A stretch of 64,000 nucleotides of DNA from Alligator mississippiensis (lineage: Eukaryota > Chordata > Crocodylia > Alligatoridae). A model generated the notes under the pieces. It was not told the origin of the DNA. It saw nothing but the letters and a program-made list of their open reading frames with translations, and ran no database searches. The translations under genes and the position numbers were made by a program. Position 1 is the stretch's first letter. Each line of letters begins with the position of its first letter. The stretch spans positions 18,830,001 through 18,894,000 of the forward strand of contig NC_081837.1 in NCBI RefSeq assembly GCF_030867095.1, read 5' to 3'. This document shows positions 44,085 through 55,024 of this stretch, in pieces.

Positions 44085-44272
44085 ATGCTAATTAGTGCAC
44101 TCCAGCAGCCTCTGCATCGTGTATTCAGTTGACTGTCCCCGTGGTTTAAAATGGCAGCGCCAGCACTTTAACTAAAGCTCTTCTAACAAGCTTTGTTAAA
44201 GCGCCCCTGCCGCCATTTTGAAGCACAGGACGCTGAATACATGTAACGCTGCAGCCGACTTAATTAGAGTGG
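44085..44272. mobile_element. Fold-back (palindromic) MITE
   Basis: Left arm from GCTAATTAGTG (44088) through GTGTATTCAG and AAAATGGCAGCG to CACTTTAACTAAAGCT (44179). The right arm 44189-44270 is its imperfect reverse complement (AGCTTTGTTAAAGCG, then CCATTTTGAAGC, CTGAATACAT and CTTAATTAGAG). The centre is about 9 bases. The shape is typical of fold-back MITEs; the family is unidentified. Confidence 0.7.
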
Positions 44273-44665
44273 CTCTCAGAGCCGTTCTGTTTAAAGCAGG
44301 CCCTCTCTCCACCCCAGAGCATGTATATAGAGGCCCCTAGGGATTTTTCAACAGCTTTTCACACTTACCTCCAGCTGCCACCCAGAAGCTTGGTAAAGTA
44401 ACTTAAAGCTGGGTGTTGAAATTTAAAGCAACCTGCTCACTCACTAGCAAACATTAAATTAGAACAAGTTTATTACAAGGGAGAAGGGGAACAGTGGTAC
44501 TCCCAGAGCAAAACCTTAACTATTAGCCTTCAATTGTAACTAAAAATGGATCACAGTCACAGTCAGTGGAAAACCAACCTAGGGAGCTCCCGCCTAGCTG
44601 AGTCACTGGGGAAGCGAGTCTCACCCACGGCTGCCATCCAGGGACCACCTGCAGTCCAAAAGAAA

Positions 44666-44868
44666 TTCCTTACTCAAGCCTGTATACTTAGTGCAGTGGG
44701 CATGGGGGGCTGCCAGTTAACAGCCTGGCATGAAGAAACCGCGCTCTGGGCCAGGCTAAACTCTGATCAGGGGTGTCCGGGAGAGTCCTCTGGTGCCACA
44801 GAAGCATGGCGTGGGATGGCCCAAGAAGCATTTCCATATCTAGTCCCAGCCCAAAAGCCAGTTCCTGG
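44666..44868 (-). repeat. Single inverted monomer of the 42455-43880 repeat
   Basis: Read on the minus strand this contains CCAGGAACTGGCTTTTGGGC, GGGACTAG, TGGGCCATCCCACGCCATGC, CTCTGGTGGCACC-like order and TACTAAGTATAC-like text, matching the tandem monomers end to end. It sits about 0.8 kb from the array and in opposite orientation. Confidence 0.8.
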
Positions 44869-44879
44869 TATCCACAGAC

Positions 44880-46540
44880 AAGGGGATGGTGTTCCCGCGC
44901 CAGTGAAGTCTGTCTGCCCCCGGGGTGCAGCTGTATGTGACCTAGATCAGAAATGCGCCAACTCAAGGCAGGTTCCGGAGGTGAGAAACAAGCAGAGTCT
45001 GAAGTGAGGGACGATGGTTGTGGGATGTGCTCGCTCCTTCCCCCCGGGGGCCGTTGCCATCCTTTGAGGGGAGCTGTGCAGGACCCCAGGCCTTACCGAG
45101 GTGGCGGTCCTAGAGATCTCAGCAGCAAACTCATTGGGCTGCGCTGGTTTGCTCTCCTGAGCCCTTCTTCAACACGAGCAGTGCTTCACAGCGCAGAGGG
45201 TACCAGCTCCCTCCTGCCCTGCACTTGGTGCCACAGGCCAGCGGCAGTGACGTGTGGCTGAGCAGCCTGGGCTGTGCCAGGTGTCAAGAGATTGTGCCTG
45301 AGTCACACACAGGTCACAAGAGGGGAACGTTCCCATAAGCATTGCTCTTAGGGTTGGTCAAAGAGGGCACGTGGCCCTTCACCTGGAATTCAGTCACCAG
45401 AGGACCTTGGGGCTGGGGAGCACAGCACAGGGGAGAAGGTATCGCTGCTGCAGAACATGCAGGGGCAGTGAGTGGGGTGGGCAGGGATGGGCAGAGGGCC
45501 CTTGAGTGCAGGAGCAGCAAGGTTGGGGGGTTACATTTCTGCTATCTCTTTGCAGGGGGTTCCCGTGGGTCTGTCTGAGAGATATGCAAAGGAATCAAGT
45601 CCAGACTCTAATGTGTCACTCTGGGCCTTGCTCCAGCCCCCAGCACTTACCCAACCAGCTCCAGGATGTGCATGAGGCCCAGCGCTGATGGCCCACCTGG
45701 GACGAACATCCACTAACCTGAACGTGAAGCAGGAAGGGTCCCAGATGCCAGAGCCTCCCTGCAAACCAGTGATTTCCCATCCTTTCCCCAGCCTGCCTAT
45801 GCCTCTGCGACCTGGAACAGAGGCCCCAAGCACAGATATCCCCGCACACACCATCCTTGCAATGCTCCAGGCTGAGCCAGGCACCCGGGGAGCCAGAAAC
45901 CTCAGGGGCCATTTCGAACCACGGTTCGTAGCCCCAAGAGATTCGAAAAGCTTCCAAATCACGAGCCCTGGGGATTTATCCAGCTCAGCCTTCCCCGCTG
46001 CTGGGGAGAGCACTTCTGACATGCAGGTGACACTTCTCTGCTGTGTTAGAGCTACCATAGCTGTGAGGAAAGGCTGAGGGGTTAAACCCTGCAAGGTGCT
46101 GGGTGAAGAGGCTGTGCTTCCCCAGTGTTGTCCCATGCGTGGGGTAGTGGGCCAAGCTGGCTCAACTGGCTGGATCCCAGGGAGGATGGAGCCTGCTCTG
46201 ACCACAGCAAACGGTCTTGCTCTGACCGGTGGGACAGCTGAGCCCTCTGCTTGTACTGCTGAGAGCCAAGGTTGAAACCCCACGGAGGAGTCGTGACCGG
46301 GGCTGCTGAGCAGCACTTGGTGCACAGGCAGCTCCACTGTTTCCTGCTGCACTTCAGCAGCAAAATAGGAAATCCCAGGCCGAGGTGTTACATGGCGTGA
46401 CTCTGAAATGCTGAGGAGATCAGACTAGCCCGGAGAGAGGGCCCCACACAGCTCACGGGGCAGGAACTTTGTTCTGAGCTATGAGCAGACATGGGACACT
46501 TTTTACATATGTTTGTGCTGCAGTGCCAGGCACTTTTAAA
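44880..46540. other. No recognisable gene; low-repeat DNA
   Basis: GC-moderate, apparently single-copy DNA. A 273-residue minus-strand open frame (45531-46352) has no domain and unremarkable composition, so I do not call it. No splice-bounded exon was convincing. Confidence 0.3.
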
Positions 46541-46546
46541 AGCACC

Positions 46547-46729
46547 CAGTGCTGCATTACGTACATTTGTATAAACAGTGAAACGCATGTCAGCGCTGAG
46601 AAAACAGTGGTGGTGCACTTTCGAAGTAAAACACATCAAAAACGTTTTAGTTCAAAACCACACGGCTGCCATTTTCTCAGCACTGATGCACATTTCACTG
46701 TTTATATGAATGCAGGCGACGCAGCACCG
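46547..46729. mobile_element. Fold-back MITE with ~60-bp inverted arms
   Basis: Left arm CAGTGCTGCATTACG, then TATAAACAGTGAAACGCATG, then TCAGCGCTGAGAAAA (46547-46604). The right arm 46672-46729 reads TTTTCTCAGCACTGA, then CACTGTTTATA and GCAGCACCG. Arms are inverted complements with scattered mismatches. The centre is about 65 bp. No target duplication was confirmed. Confidence 0.7.
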
Positions 46730-46739
46730 GACACATCAG

Positions 46740-47655
46740 CTCGTGTATGGAGAAGACTCGATTAATTGAGTCTGCTCCAACACACGGCATCTCTGGCCCA
46801 TTACAGCAGACAAATATATGTGGATAAATGCCCAAGGTGCCTAAGGAGGCGCACAGCATCACAGTGGTTAAGGGAAGAGATGATACAGAAGGGCTAATGC
46901 ACCACGCATCGCACAAGGTAGCCCCACATCACCTGCAATGGGAGCAGGAACCTCCTGGCTTGAACTCAGCCCCCTGATTTAGTCAGTTCAATTCTCAGGT
47001 CCAGAAATGCAAACATTTGAAATATCCATATTTAAAACTGCAGGTGGCCATGTAAATCTCATTAGGGGATCTGTGCGTGGGGTGTCCCCATATCTTGTCT
47101 GTCCTGCCTGACCGGTCTGTAAACACAGCCGCCCACCCAGCAGTGGCTGCATCTGTGTGCTGGGAGGGACGTGACTGTGCGGAAGAGGCGCACTGTGTCT
47201 CCTGTTGGAGCTTGTGCAGTACCGGGGCCAGGTGCCGCAAATCTCCCCGCAAAAGAACGTGTCTCCTCAGCAGCCTGGTGTCTCCCTGCTACCCCTGCAC
47301 ACACGGAGCTGCCAGCGGCTCCTGGCTCTTATTTGACTGAGAAAGTCACAGACCAGGGGAGCAAAAGCCCTTTTGTGAAAACTCAGCACATCACCTCATC
47401 CACCACTGTGCTAAACCCCTCCTGCCTCTCCAGCCAGGCACAGCTCTTGTATCACTCAGCCCTGCTTCCTTTCTTGATGCTGAGAGCAGAACAGACCGCG
47501 TCTCTTCGTCCCAGCTCCTGGGGACTCACTGGAAGGAAAAGCCAGGTTTCACTTCGGCCTTGACTACCCCAAAAGCTAAGCACCCGCTGCTCCCCTCACG
47601 CTGCAGTCCCCCTGGGCAGCCCAGGCACAGCCCCAGGCAGCAGGGCTGAGCACTG
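46740..47655. other. No recognisable feature
   Basis: Low-repeat DNA without coding signatures. Confidence 0.3.
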
Positions 47656-47659
47656 ATCC

Positions 47660-47840
47660 AGTCAGATGACAGGATCCCAGAGCAGTGGGGCTGGGAGGGA
47701 CCTCCAGAGCTCACATCTAACCCCTGCCTGAGGCAGGACCAGCCCTGGCCAACCCATGCCAGGCACATCCACTGACTGGCCTCTTAGCAACACTACAGTC
47801 AACCCTGACACTACACTGGACATAACACGCAAACCGGCCA
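47660..47840 (-). mobile_element. CR1 3'-end fragment (minus strand)
   Basis: GTGGGGCTGGGAGGGACCTC, then CAGAGCTCACATCTAACCCC and TGCCTGAGGCAGGACCAGCC match the reverse complement of a CR1-type 3' end (AGTGGGGCTGGAAGGGACC). The inner part continues to about 47840 and is diverged. Confidence 0.65.
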
Positions 47841-47844
47841 CAAC

Positions 47845-49075
47845 TAAAGCAGAGGGGTTACCCCAATACCTTGGACTGGGGACCCAGGGAGTCTTTGGGA
47901 AAATGAAAGCTCAAGAGACAGGAGTTTCCACTCCACTCACGTAGGTTTTCTCAGCACTCACTGCAGGGGAGCAGCAATCAGCCAGGAAAGAAGCCCTCTC
48001 CCAGGCCAGCTCCACAGAGCAGCAGGGAGAGCTGTATGACCTGGCTTTGCTATGCTATGGGGCTCAGCCCCGGTGCTGAGAGATAAGAGGGAGCCAGGGG
48101 AGAGAGACAACAGTATGGCGGGTGCTGCAGGGTTAGGAGAGGAGCCTGGCCTCTCGTTGCTGCAGACACTCTCGGGTCTTCCGGGGGGTGCCGTTGTGTG
48201 GTCACATAGCTCACAGGCTGGTGACACTGGTTCCCTGCTGCCCAGATGCCTTGGTCTTCTTCTGAATCCGGGCAGGAATTGAGATCAGACCATGCCAGGG
48301 TAGCACCCACCAGGAGCTTTTTTAGGTCTACAAAGCAGGAAAGCAGGGCAGCGTCCTCCCCTGCATGACCACGCACAGGCTGTGCCTCTGGTCTGCTTGT
48401 TCCCAGTGTATTTCCCCTCCTGCCTTCCAGAATGTGCCCAGGCCTGAAGGAGCTGTGCACCAGCACTGGGGTGGGACAGGGAATCAAGGCTTGTCCAGTG
48501 TAGCTACATGCACTGCACAGCCCAACACAGAGGGAGCAGGATGGAACAACTGCTGCTTTGTACCCAGTTGTCCCAGATGGATGTCAGCACAGTTGCATGT
48601 TATGGGCAGGCTACAACAAATAGCTGCTTCTGTCTAAAGAAGCACCGAGGCACATAAATAACCAGCATCTAATATATACTACAAGGCAGTTCACCACAAT
48701 ACAATATAATAGGAAATAAAACAATATAATATAACTTAACCTAGCCTAACCTAACATCATATATAGGGGGAAAGGAGAGGCAGGGAGGGTGGTGAGGGCT
48801 GGAGAGGGAAGGGGCAGAACAGAGGGAGTAGCTTTCTGGTGCTGATTTTCTGCCCTACATCATACAGCCCCCACATCCACTCCTTCATGCTTGATGTCCT
48901 GCAGACCAGGTCCTGAAATACAAAAAGGCAACAGAGAAACTTTCAGCAACTTCCCAGGTGGCAGAGGAAGGAGAAAAAAGAAAGGGTGATTTATAGGGGT
49001 GTGCAGAGACCACCACACAGCTGGAATCAATTGTCAGGACCCTTAGCAAATACTCTGAGCACAGCCTTGCTGTCC
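47845..49075. other. Low-repeat DNA with an AT-rich simple tract
   Basis: No gene recognised. A tract rich in AATATA and CTAACCTA-like words lies at about 48665-48765, followed by a purine-rich stretch (48770-48830). Confidence 0.3.
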
Positions 49076-49960
49076 CACAGGGCACCAGCTCATCAGAGCT
49101 GTCTTCACCCATCCATCCTGCCCAGCTGCCTAGAAGTTCGTCCTGACTAACATCAGCTGAGTCACAAGAGTAGAAACTTCTACCAAGGAGACAGGGTGGA
49201 CCCCACAGTGTGCTGGGGTTCCCACAGCACTGACACCTGCTGCTTGCGTGGGACATATGTTGGAAATCCAGTCTCTAGCAGTGGGAACTGTCCCCAGGGG
49301 TAGGGCAAACAATGCCCCCATGCAGTGAGGAAGCTTGCCCACGGTGCCAAGAAGAGGCAGGCACCAAACCCTAGGCCCTCTCCCCACTGAGCTCTACCCA
49401 GCAGCCACTGGGGCTCTACTGTTCTCGCATCTTACCAGGAGGGAGCTGGGGGCCGCGGGTCACAGTCCGTGTTCCCAGAGAGGCGTGGGAACTGCCATAG
49501 TACAGCCGTAGAATCATCTTCAGTGGCTGCAGTGAAAGGCATCGTGACATGGCATCAGTGAGAGAGAAGAAAACTCATGGGATTAAAACCAATACAAAAC
49601 CATGGCCACACCCTGATCCCAACGGGGCGGCACCCCCGGCAATGCCCATGGCTGTGCCTGGGTGACTGCACTGCTGCCAGTGAAAGCTGCTGTCTGTTGC
49701 TAACCCTCACTTCCATCCAGCTATTCGTTCCCGGTCCCTATTCCAGGGTTAGTCTCCCTAAACCTCTCACTGCTGCTATCAATTCCTGCCCAGGGCCCCT
49801 TCCCTAGAAGATGTGTCCTAGAAGACTTCCTCTGAGTCCCAGCTGTGGGGCTCCTAGGTGTCAAGAGATATCTCTGGTGAGTAACACAAGACATGTCTGA
49901 GGGGAGAGGTGATGGAGCTGCCTCCAAAACTCAGCCATCTTGTGTGAGCGCAGCCACTTC
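49075..49960. repeat. Local duplication, copy A
   Basis: Segments 49080-49330, 49430-49800 and 49845-49910 are each repeated further right (51640-51870, 52740-53110 and 52335-52400). Shared text includes CCCACAGCACTGA, TGTTGGAAATC and GATTAAAACCAAT. Similarity is moderate, so the duplication is old. The interleaved order suggests more than one duplication event. Confidence 0.7.
49436..49526 (-). other. Candidate exon (91 bp) in duplicated block A
   Basis: On the minus strand a pyrimidine-rich acceptor (GCCTTTCACTGCAG) precedes this segment and CTCCTG/GTAAGA follows it. The same acceptor and donor are kept in copy B although the sequence between has drifted and differs by an indel. The length is not a multiple of three and no protein match is evident, so a non-coding exon is as likely as a coding one. 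Confidence 0.35.
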
Positions 49961-50252
49961 TGCTTTACACAAAGTTCCCATCACTGTAAATAATTTCAGG
50001 GCTTGGAAGCCCCCAATGCATGCGCTTCTGGAGATAATCTCTGTACAGGCCAGAGGCTGCACAAAGCAGTTGCTGTAAGGGGATACTGGGAAACTTAAGA
50101 GGAGACCAACCATAGAAAGCAGATTTCGGATGCTGCACCAAGCTGCACAGTTCTTGCCTGGAATCTGGAAATAAAATACAAATTATTTCCGATGGACTAC
50201 CAGTTCTCAAAAGTGAAAAGAAACATTCACTAGTAACTTCACGTGAACAACT

Positions 50253-50745
50253 TAAAACATAAAATCGTAGAGAAGTGGGGCTGGAAGAAGGGACCACCAG
50301 AGGTCACAGCCAGTCCAGCCCCTGCCTGAGAGAGGAACATCCCTATCCAAACCATCCCATACAATCCATCTTCTAAACTCTACATCAGACTGCCCTCAAC
50401 CCTGACATGACGCAAGACCTAACACCCTCACCTGCCACAGGTGAAGCAGGAGAACCATGGCAGCCAACGTCCTGCTTCTATGAAATGTTATCAATATACA
50501 CTTGAGAGATCTTGCATACAAGTCACACTCCCCACTACAGAGGAAGGAACCCCGCACCCCGACAGACCATACCAATCTCACCATGGGGTAAAATTCTTTC
50601 CTGACCCCAAATGTGGCGTTGGTCTGATCCTAGGCAGATGGGTAAGACCCTCTAGCCAGGAGCCTCTGGCTTTGGTCCCAGCAGAAGCATTGGCACAGCA
50701 CAGTCAAGGTCCCCAGCCATAACACCCTCAAGGCACATATGTCCC
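50253..50745 (-). mobile_element. CR1 fragment (minus strand)
   Basis: AATCGTAGAGAAGTGGGGCT, then GGAAGAAGGGACCACCAGAGG and CAGCCCCTGCCTGAGAG match the reverse complement of a CR1 3' end. The match runs on with TAAAATTCTTTCCTGACCCC (about 50588-50608), also typical of this region. About 490 bp survive. Confidence 0.75.
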
Positions 50746-50759
50746 AAAAACATAACACC

Positions 50760-51630
50760 TTCACCGGCCTGTCTCCCCTGACGTCATAAAGAGGAAGAAC
50801 AATCTGAGTGGCCTCAAGCTAATTCAATTCCCTTGCAATACACTTGAAGCTGAGATGACATGTAAACATATTCCAGCCCAGCACATGAAAGGGCAATTTC
50901 AAATACATCCTTACCACACGGGCCATTACTGGAGTGCAGAACTGGAAAATCTGTTACCACTAACAGACATGATACCTTTTGCATTGGCTCCAAGACATGC
51001 TGGATCCTCCCCTTCCCAGTGGGTCAAAGCTGACCAGGACTCCAAGTTTTTCCTGTCTGGAAAGTTTAGCATGATGTTACTGGCAGAACTGTGAAGTCCA
51101 AGAGGTGCCCAGGAGGCCTGCTGTGTTAGGACTCGGGCAAGAGAAGACTGTGCAGCAACCCAGCACTTCCACTTCCAAGGGATGCAATTGGGAAAGGTGG
51201 AAAAATACAGGAGCTACTGCATGAAGAACTTCTCCACAGGAGCTTTAGGATTTCTGTTCCAATTGTATGATAAACAGCTGACAAAAGCCTCCCAGTTGCT
51301 CGGCAGTCTCGCCTACCCATTAAGGCTGCCATGCTCTGCCACCTGATCTTGCAGGTTCCAGGCTTGGAGACATTGGCCAATAGCCCCTAGGCAGAATGGG
51401 GTTTTCTACATGTCTGTACAAAACATGAATTATCTCAGTGGGAACCTCTGAGAAAGGCAAAAAGGCTGCAAAGAGACATTCATGGACAAAGGTTCCTGCA
51501 TCATGAGTCTAGAGGAGGCTGGGGCACAAACCTCTGCTTCCAGCAGTACCAAACGTCTGATCTTGCATCACAAGGTTGGCTTCCCTGGCAGTGGGGCCAG
51601 GGTGAGTGATAGCACTGGCATGGTGTCATA
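50760..51630. other. No recognisable feature
   Basis: Low-repeat DNA; no coding signature. Confidence 0.3.
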
Positions 51631-51639
51631 TGGGAATTG

Positions 51640-53115
51640 GAGGGCACATTGTATTTCCATCACCTTCTCTCTCTGTCCATCCTGTCCATTTGGCTAGAAG
51701 TTGATACTTGGGATACTATAAGCATCCCAAGAATCAGAAACTCCTCTCAGAGAGACAGGGTGGGTCGCTTGGGTTTCTGTTCCCACAGCACTGATAGGTG
51801 CTGCCTGCTAGAGACACATGTTGGAAATCTAGCTTCAAGCAGTGTGAAGTGTCCCCATGGGTAGTGGCCTGAAGGGATCCTAGCCTGGGTTCAAAGGCAC
51901 AAGTGGACAGCTGGGAGAAAAACTCACCTCTGCCTGCCCTGGCTTCTTCCCAGACATGGCATCATCCTTGGTCCATGCCCTCTGAAAAGATCAAGGCCAT
52001 AAGCAAAAGGTACTTTCCACAAGCTAAGGTGATTGCTGATTAAACAAGGGGTCCCTCCACCTCCAGGCCTTCCGCTTTTCCCTGAGGAATACCCCTTGAG
52101 TTTGCAGATTCTGCCCAGGGCCAAGTGATCTTCTGGTTCTGCCTTGGTCTCCACCTGAGCTCAGCCCAGGTCCTCAGCACGGCAAGGGAGCCCCAGCCCT
52201 ACCTCTCTCAGCACAAGAGAGGGCTTACGCACACATGGTGTCTGGGGGGAAACTGGGTGCTCAGGCAGCAGCTGTCCCAGCAGCAGAACAGCAGCACATC
52301 CGTGCAAAGGGCTCATTTGCTGGAAGCAGTGCAGCTTCTAAGTACCAAGAGATCTGGCTGAGGAGCAACACAAGCCTAGTCTGAGGGCAGACACTAGGAC
52401 CACACCAGCCCTTTCAGGTTGGGATGGAGGACGAAAAGAACTAACCAGTGCTGGTGTCTCCAGCTGCCACAGCTGCTCACTTTTGAAGGGTGCCAAAACA
52501 CCTGTTCCACCCTGCCACGCTCCCCTGCAGCGGGTTGGCCCTGCTGGACGCTGCCAGATGCACCTTGAACATTGTATTACTAGTTGGACCTTGAGACATT
52601 GCAATCTCAAAGTAGTGAGACAGAAAGGTATCCGACGCGACAGCAAAGATTTCCCAAGATGCAAAAAGGAGGCACACACCAAGCCCCTAGGTCCTCTTGA
52701 ACCTGTGCTCTGCCACCAAGCAGCTGTTGATGTCTTACTGTTATTGTGTCTTACCGGGAGGGCACCGGGAGGTCGTCTGTCCAAAATCCTTTTCCTGGGA
52801 GGACGTGGGTACTGCCATGGTACAGCCCCCAGAAGCATCTTAAGTATCTGCAGTGAAAGACATGGTGACATGATGTCAGTGACGGAGAAGATGAAGCATT
52901 TGATTAAAACCAATGCAATGCCCAAGCCACAACCCCACTCCCAGTGACAGGCACCCCTAGCAATGCCCCTGGATGCGCCTGGGTGAGCACTGAGACAGCT
53001 CTCAAGTAAAACGTAGTCAAAGCTGCTGACTGTTGCTAATGAGCATTTCCATCCAGTCCTTCACTTCCTGGTCCTCCTAAACCTCATGCATCTGCTATCA
53101 GTACCTCAAGTACGT
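51640..53115. repeat. Local duplication, copy B (with intervening sequence)
   Basis: Counterparts of copy A segments lie at 51640-51870, 52335-52400 and 52640-53110, separated by other DNA. Direct orientation is the same as copy A; the offset is about 2.6 to 3.3 kb. Confidence 0.7.
52755..52847 (-). other. Candidate exon (93 bp) in duplicated block B
   Basis: Bounded on the minus strand by acceptor GTCTTTCACTGCAG and donor CTCCCG/GTAAGA. It is the positional equivalent of 49436-49526. An open frame runs through it (starting MLLGAVPWQYPRPP) but no family is recognised and the frame is not shared with copy A. Confidence 0.35.
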
Positions 53116-53119
53116 CTCC

Positions 53120-54255
53120 CACCACCTCAAGGTTACTGATGCTCCTGATCCAGGCCACAGCCACCCCAGGCAGGAAGAGCCCTGTGCCCTTTCACTGGGA
53201 ATAGCTCTGAGGGGATCTTACAGGTCAGATTCAGCAAAGCCCTTAGACAAGGATAACTCCTAGCTCCAAAGTGTTTTCCTACCTGCTAGCGAGATGCCAT
53301 GGGATGTATTCATGGCACCTTTCCAGCCTGAAGTGGGGGTACTTAGCCTGCAGGGTGCTCATTTGCTGCATTTTGTAACTTCACAAACAAAGCATTTCTG
53401 TTTAGACCCTGCAATCCTGGCCACGGGGCTGCGTCCCACTCACCTGAGGAAAAACCTTGTCACTCACCTGATGCATGGGATTTAAGGAGTAGGACAGAGG
53501 CTATTTAAAACCAGTTATGTCTTGTTTGGATTGATAGTATTGCAGAAGGCTGCCCCTGACACCCAGAGTGAGCCTCAGTCCTCAGCTGTCTAGTGCTACA
53601 TGCGCCCAACTGCTACCAGTCTTGTCCTTAGCCACTATATCTCCTGAGAGGCATAAGTGGCTCCATCTGTCCCTGTAGCCATACCCATGCCTTGCAGGTG
53701 GTACTTCATATCACTTCAGGGGGTCCCTGGCTCCATCACAACACTTGGACTGCTCAGGCCTCAAATCTTTGTTGGGGCTTCAGCTTTCCTGGCTTTGGTC
53801 CCTTTTCTCTGGCTGTGCTCCGTCAGCCAAGGTCCATGGCCTTGGACTTCAGGTTCTGGACTTCAATCCCGTCCTGTCCTTCTCAGGCTCCTTAGGCCCC
53901 TGACCCTGGTCTTGCCCATCTTGGGCTACTTGGGCCCCTGGCCCTGCTCTCAACCACCTTGAGCTGCTTGGTCCCCTGGCCCTAGACCTGGCAAAGCTGC
54001 TGCCTTGCATCCCCACCCCCAGGGTCCCTGACCCAGGCTGGGCTGCTCTCATGCTGCTCAGGCCCTTTAAGGTCTCTCCCCTCAGCACAGCTCTATGCTG
54101 GGTGTCTTGCAGGTGCCCCCGTGACTTCCATACCACCCCCATAGCCACAATCCAGTCCTCCAGTCTTAGACTTCAGTGTAACACAAGTATAAGCAAGCAG
54201 CTTCCCAAGCTAAACTTTACCCTCACTCTGGGTCAATGCCCCACCACAAGGCATA
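53120..54255. other. No recognisable feature
   Basis: Low-repeat, slightly CT-rich DNA. No gene recognised. Confidence 0.3.
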
Positions 54256-54268
54256 CCTCCCTTTAGCT

Positions 54269-54541
54269 AGGCTGACCATAACAAGATCATGGACATCCGG
54301 GACATTGCCCCAAACCTCTCCTCCCGCACTCTCACAAGCTGGCAGGGGGCTGGGTCGCTTTTAGGTGGGCAGCCGTTCCTGGCTGCTGCCTGCTAGCTGG
54401 GTTGTGCCACTCAGTGCTGTTCTGACTCCCTACCCTGCACCCCTGCATTTCCGAGGCACCCATTATAATTCTTCTCAGCCAGCCAGGCTGACCTCTTTAA
54501 TCTGGGACTGTCTCGGCAAACCAGGCCAGGTGGTCACCCTT
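54269..54541. mobile_element. MITE with AGGCTGACC/GGTCACCCTT ends and 8-9-bp flanking repeat
   Basis: The left end AGGCTGACCATAAC and the right end TGGTCACCCTT are imperfect inverted repeats. CCTTTAGCT occurs directly at the left flank (54260-54268) and at the right flank (54542-54550). Inside, CATCCGGGACATT at the left and AATCTGGGACTGTC at the right continue the inverted similarity. Comparable AGGGTGACCA-type elements are common in amniote genomes. An 8-9-bp duplication suggests hAT-like or Mutator-like origin. Confidence 0.7.
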
Positions 54542-54972
54542 CCTTTAGCTGCTCTGTCTAGCACCCCTGGGTAGCTCGGGTGTCCATGGCACTGTTCCAT
54601 GAGGCCTCTCTCTTCCAGGAGCTCCTTCTCCCCAGCATGCAGGGCAAGACTGCCCCTTTTGCCACAGGCCCTGGGCTTATATACCTCTAAGCCGCACCCC
54701 TTCCGGTCATGTGGCTCACCAGCCACACACAGGGGTTTCCCCTTTTCCCCATGGCCAGCACGTGCTCTCCTGCTGCAGCTGCACACAGCCCACTTGGCCC
54801 GCTGCACCCTCATTAAAGTGACAGGAGCCTCTGGCTTCCTGCCACGCCATTGATTCACACAGGAAACGGGTGCCGAGGGCGTTCCCTCTGACCTGATGAT
54901 TTATTCTCTGACCAGGAAGATGAGCTGGAGAAAGATCCAGTCTGACAATGGAGGAGCAAAATGTTGGGAACA

Positions 54973-55021
54973 CAGAGGAGAGGAGAGGAGAGGAGAGGAG
55001 AAGAGAGGAGAGGAGAGGAGG
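54973..55021 (+). repeat. (AGAGG)n purine microsatellite
   Basis: About ten pentamer units with one AGAAG variant. The strand is pure purine, so a triplex-forming (H-DNA) structure is conceivable. Confidence 0.9.
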
Positions 55022-55024
55022 GCT

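Noticed and set aside
45531..46352. 273-residue minus-strand open frame
   Set aside because: No domain, ordinary composition and overlapping open frames on both strands; a long chance ORF in GC-moderate DNA is likely, although a transcript would reopen the question.
48665..48765. CCTAACCTA-like words suggesting telomere-type repeat
   Set aside because: Irregular and mixed with AATATA words; no regular hexamer array.
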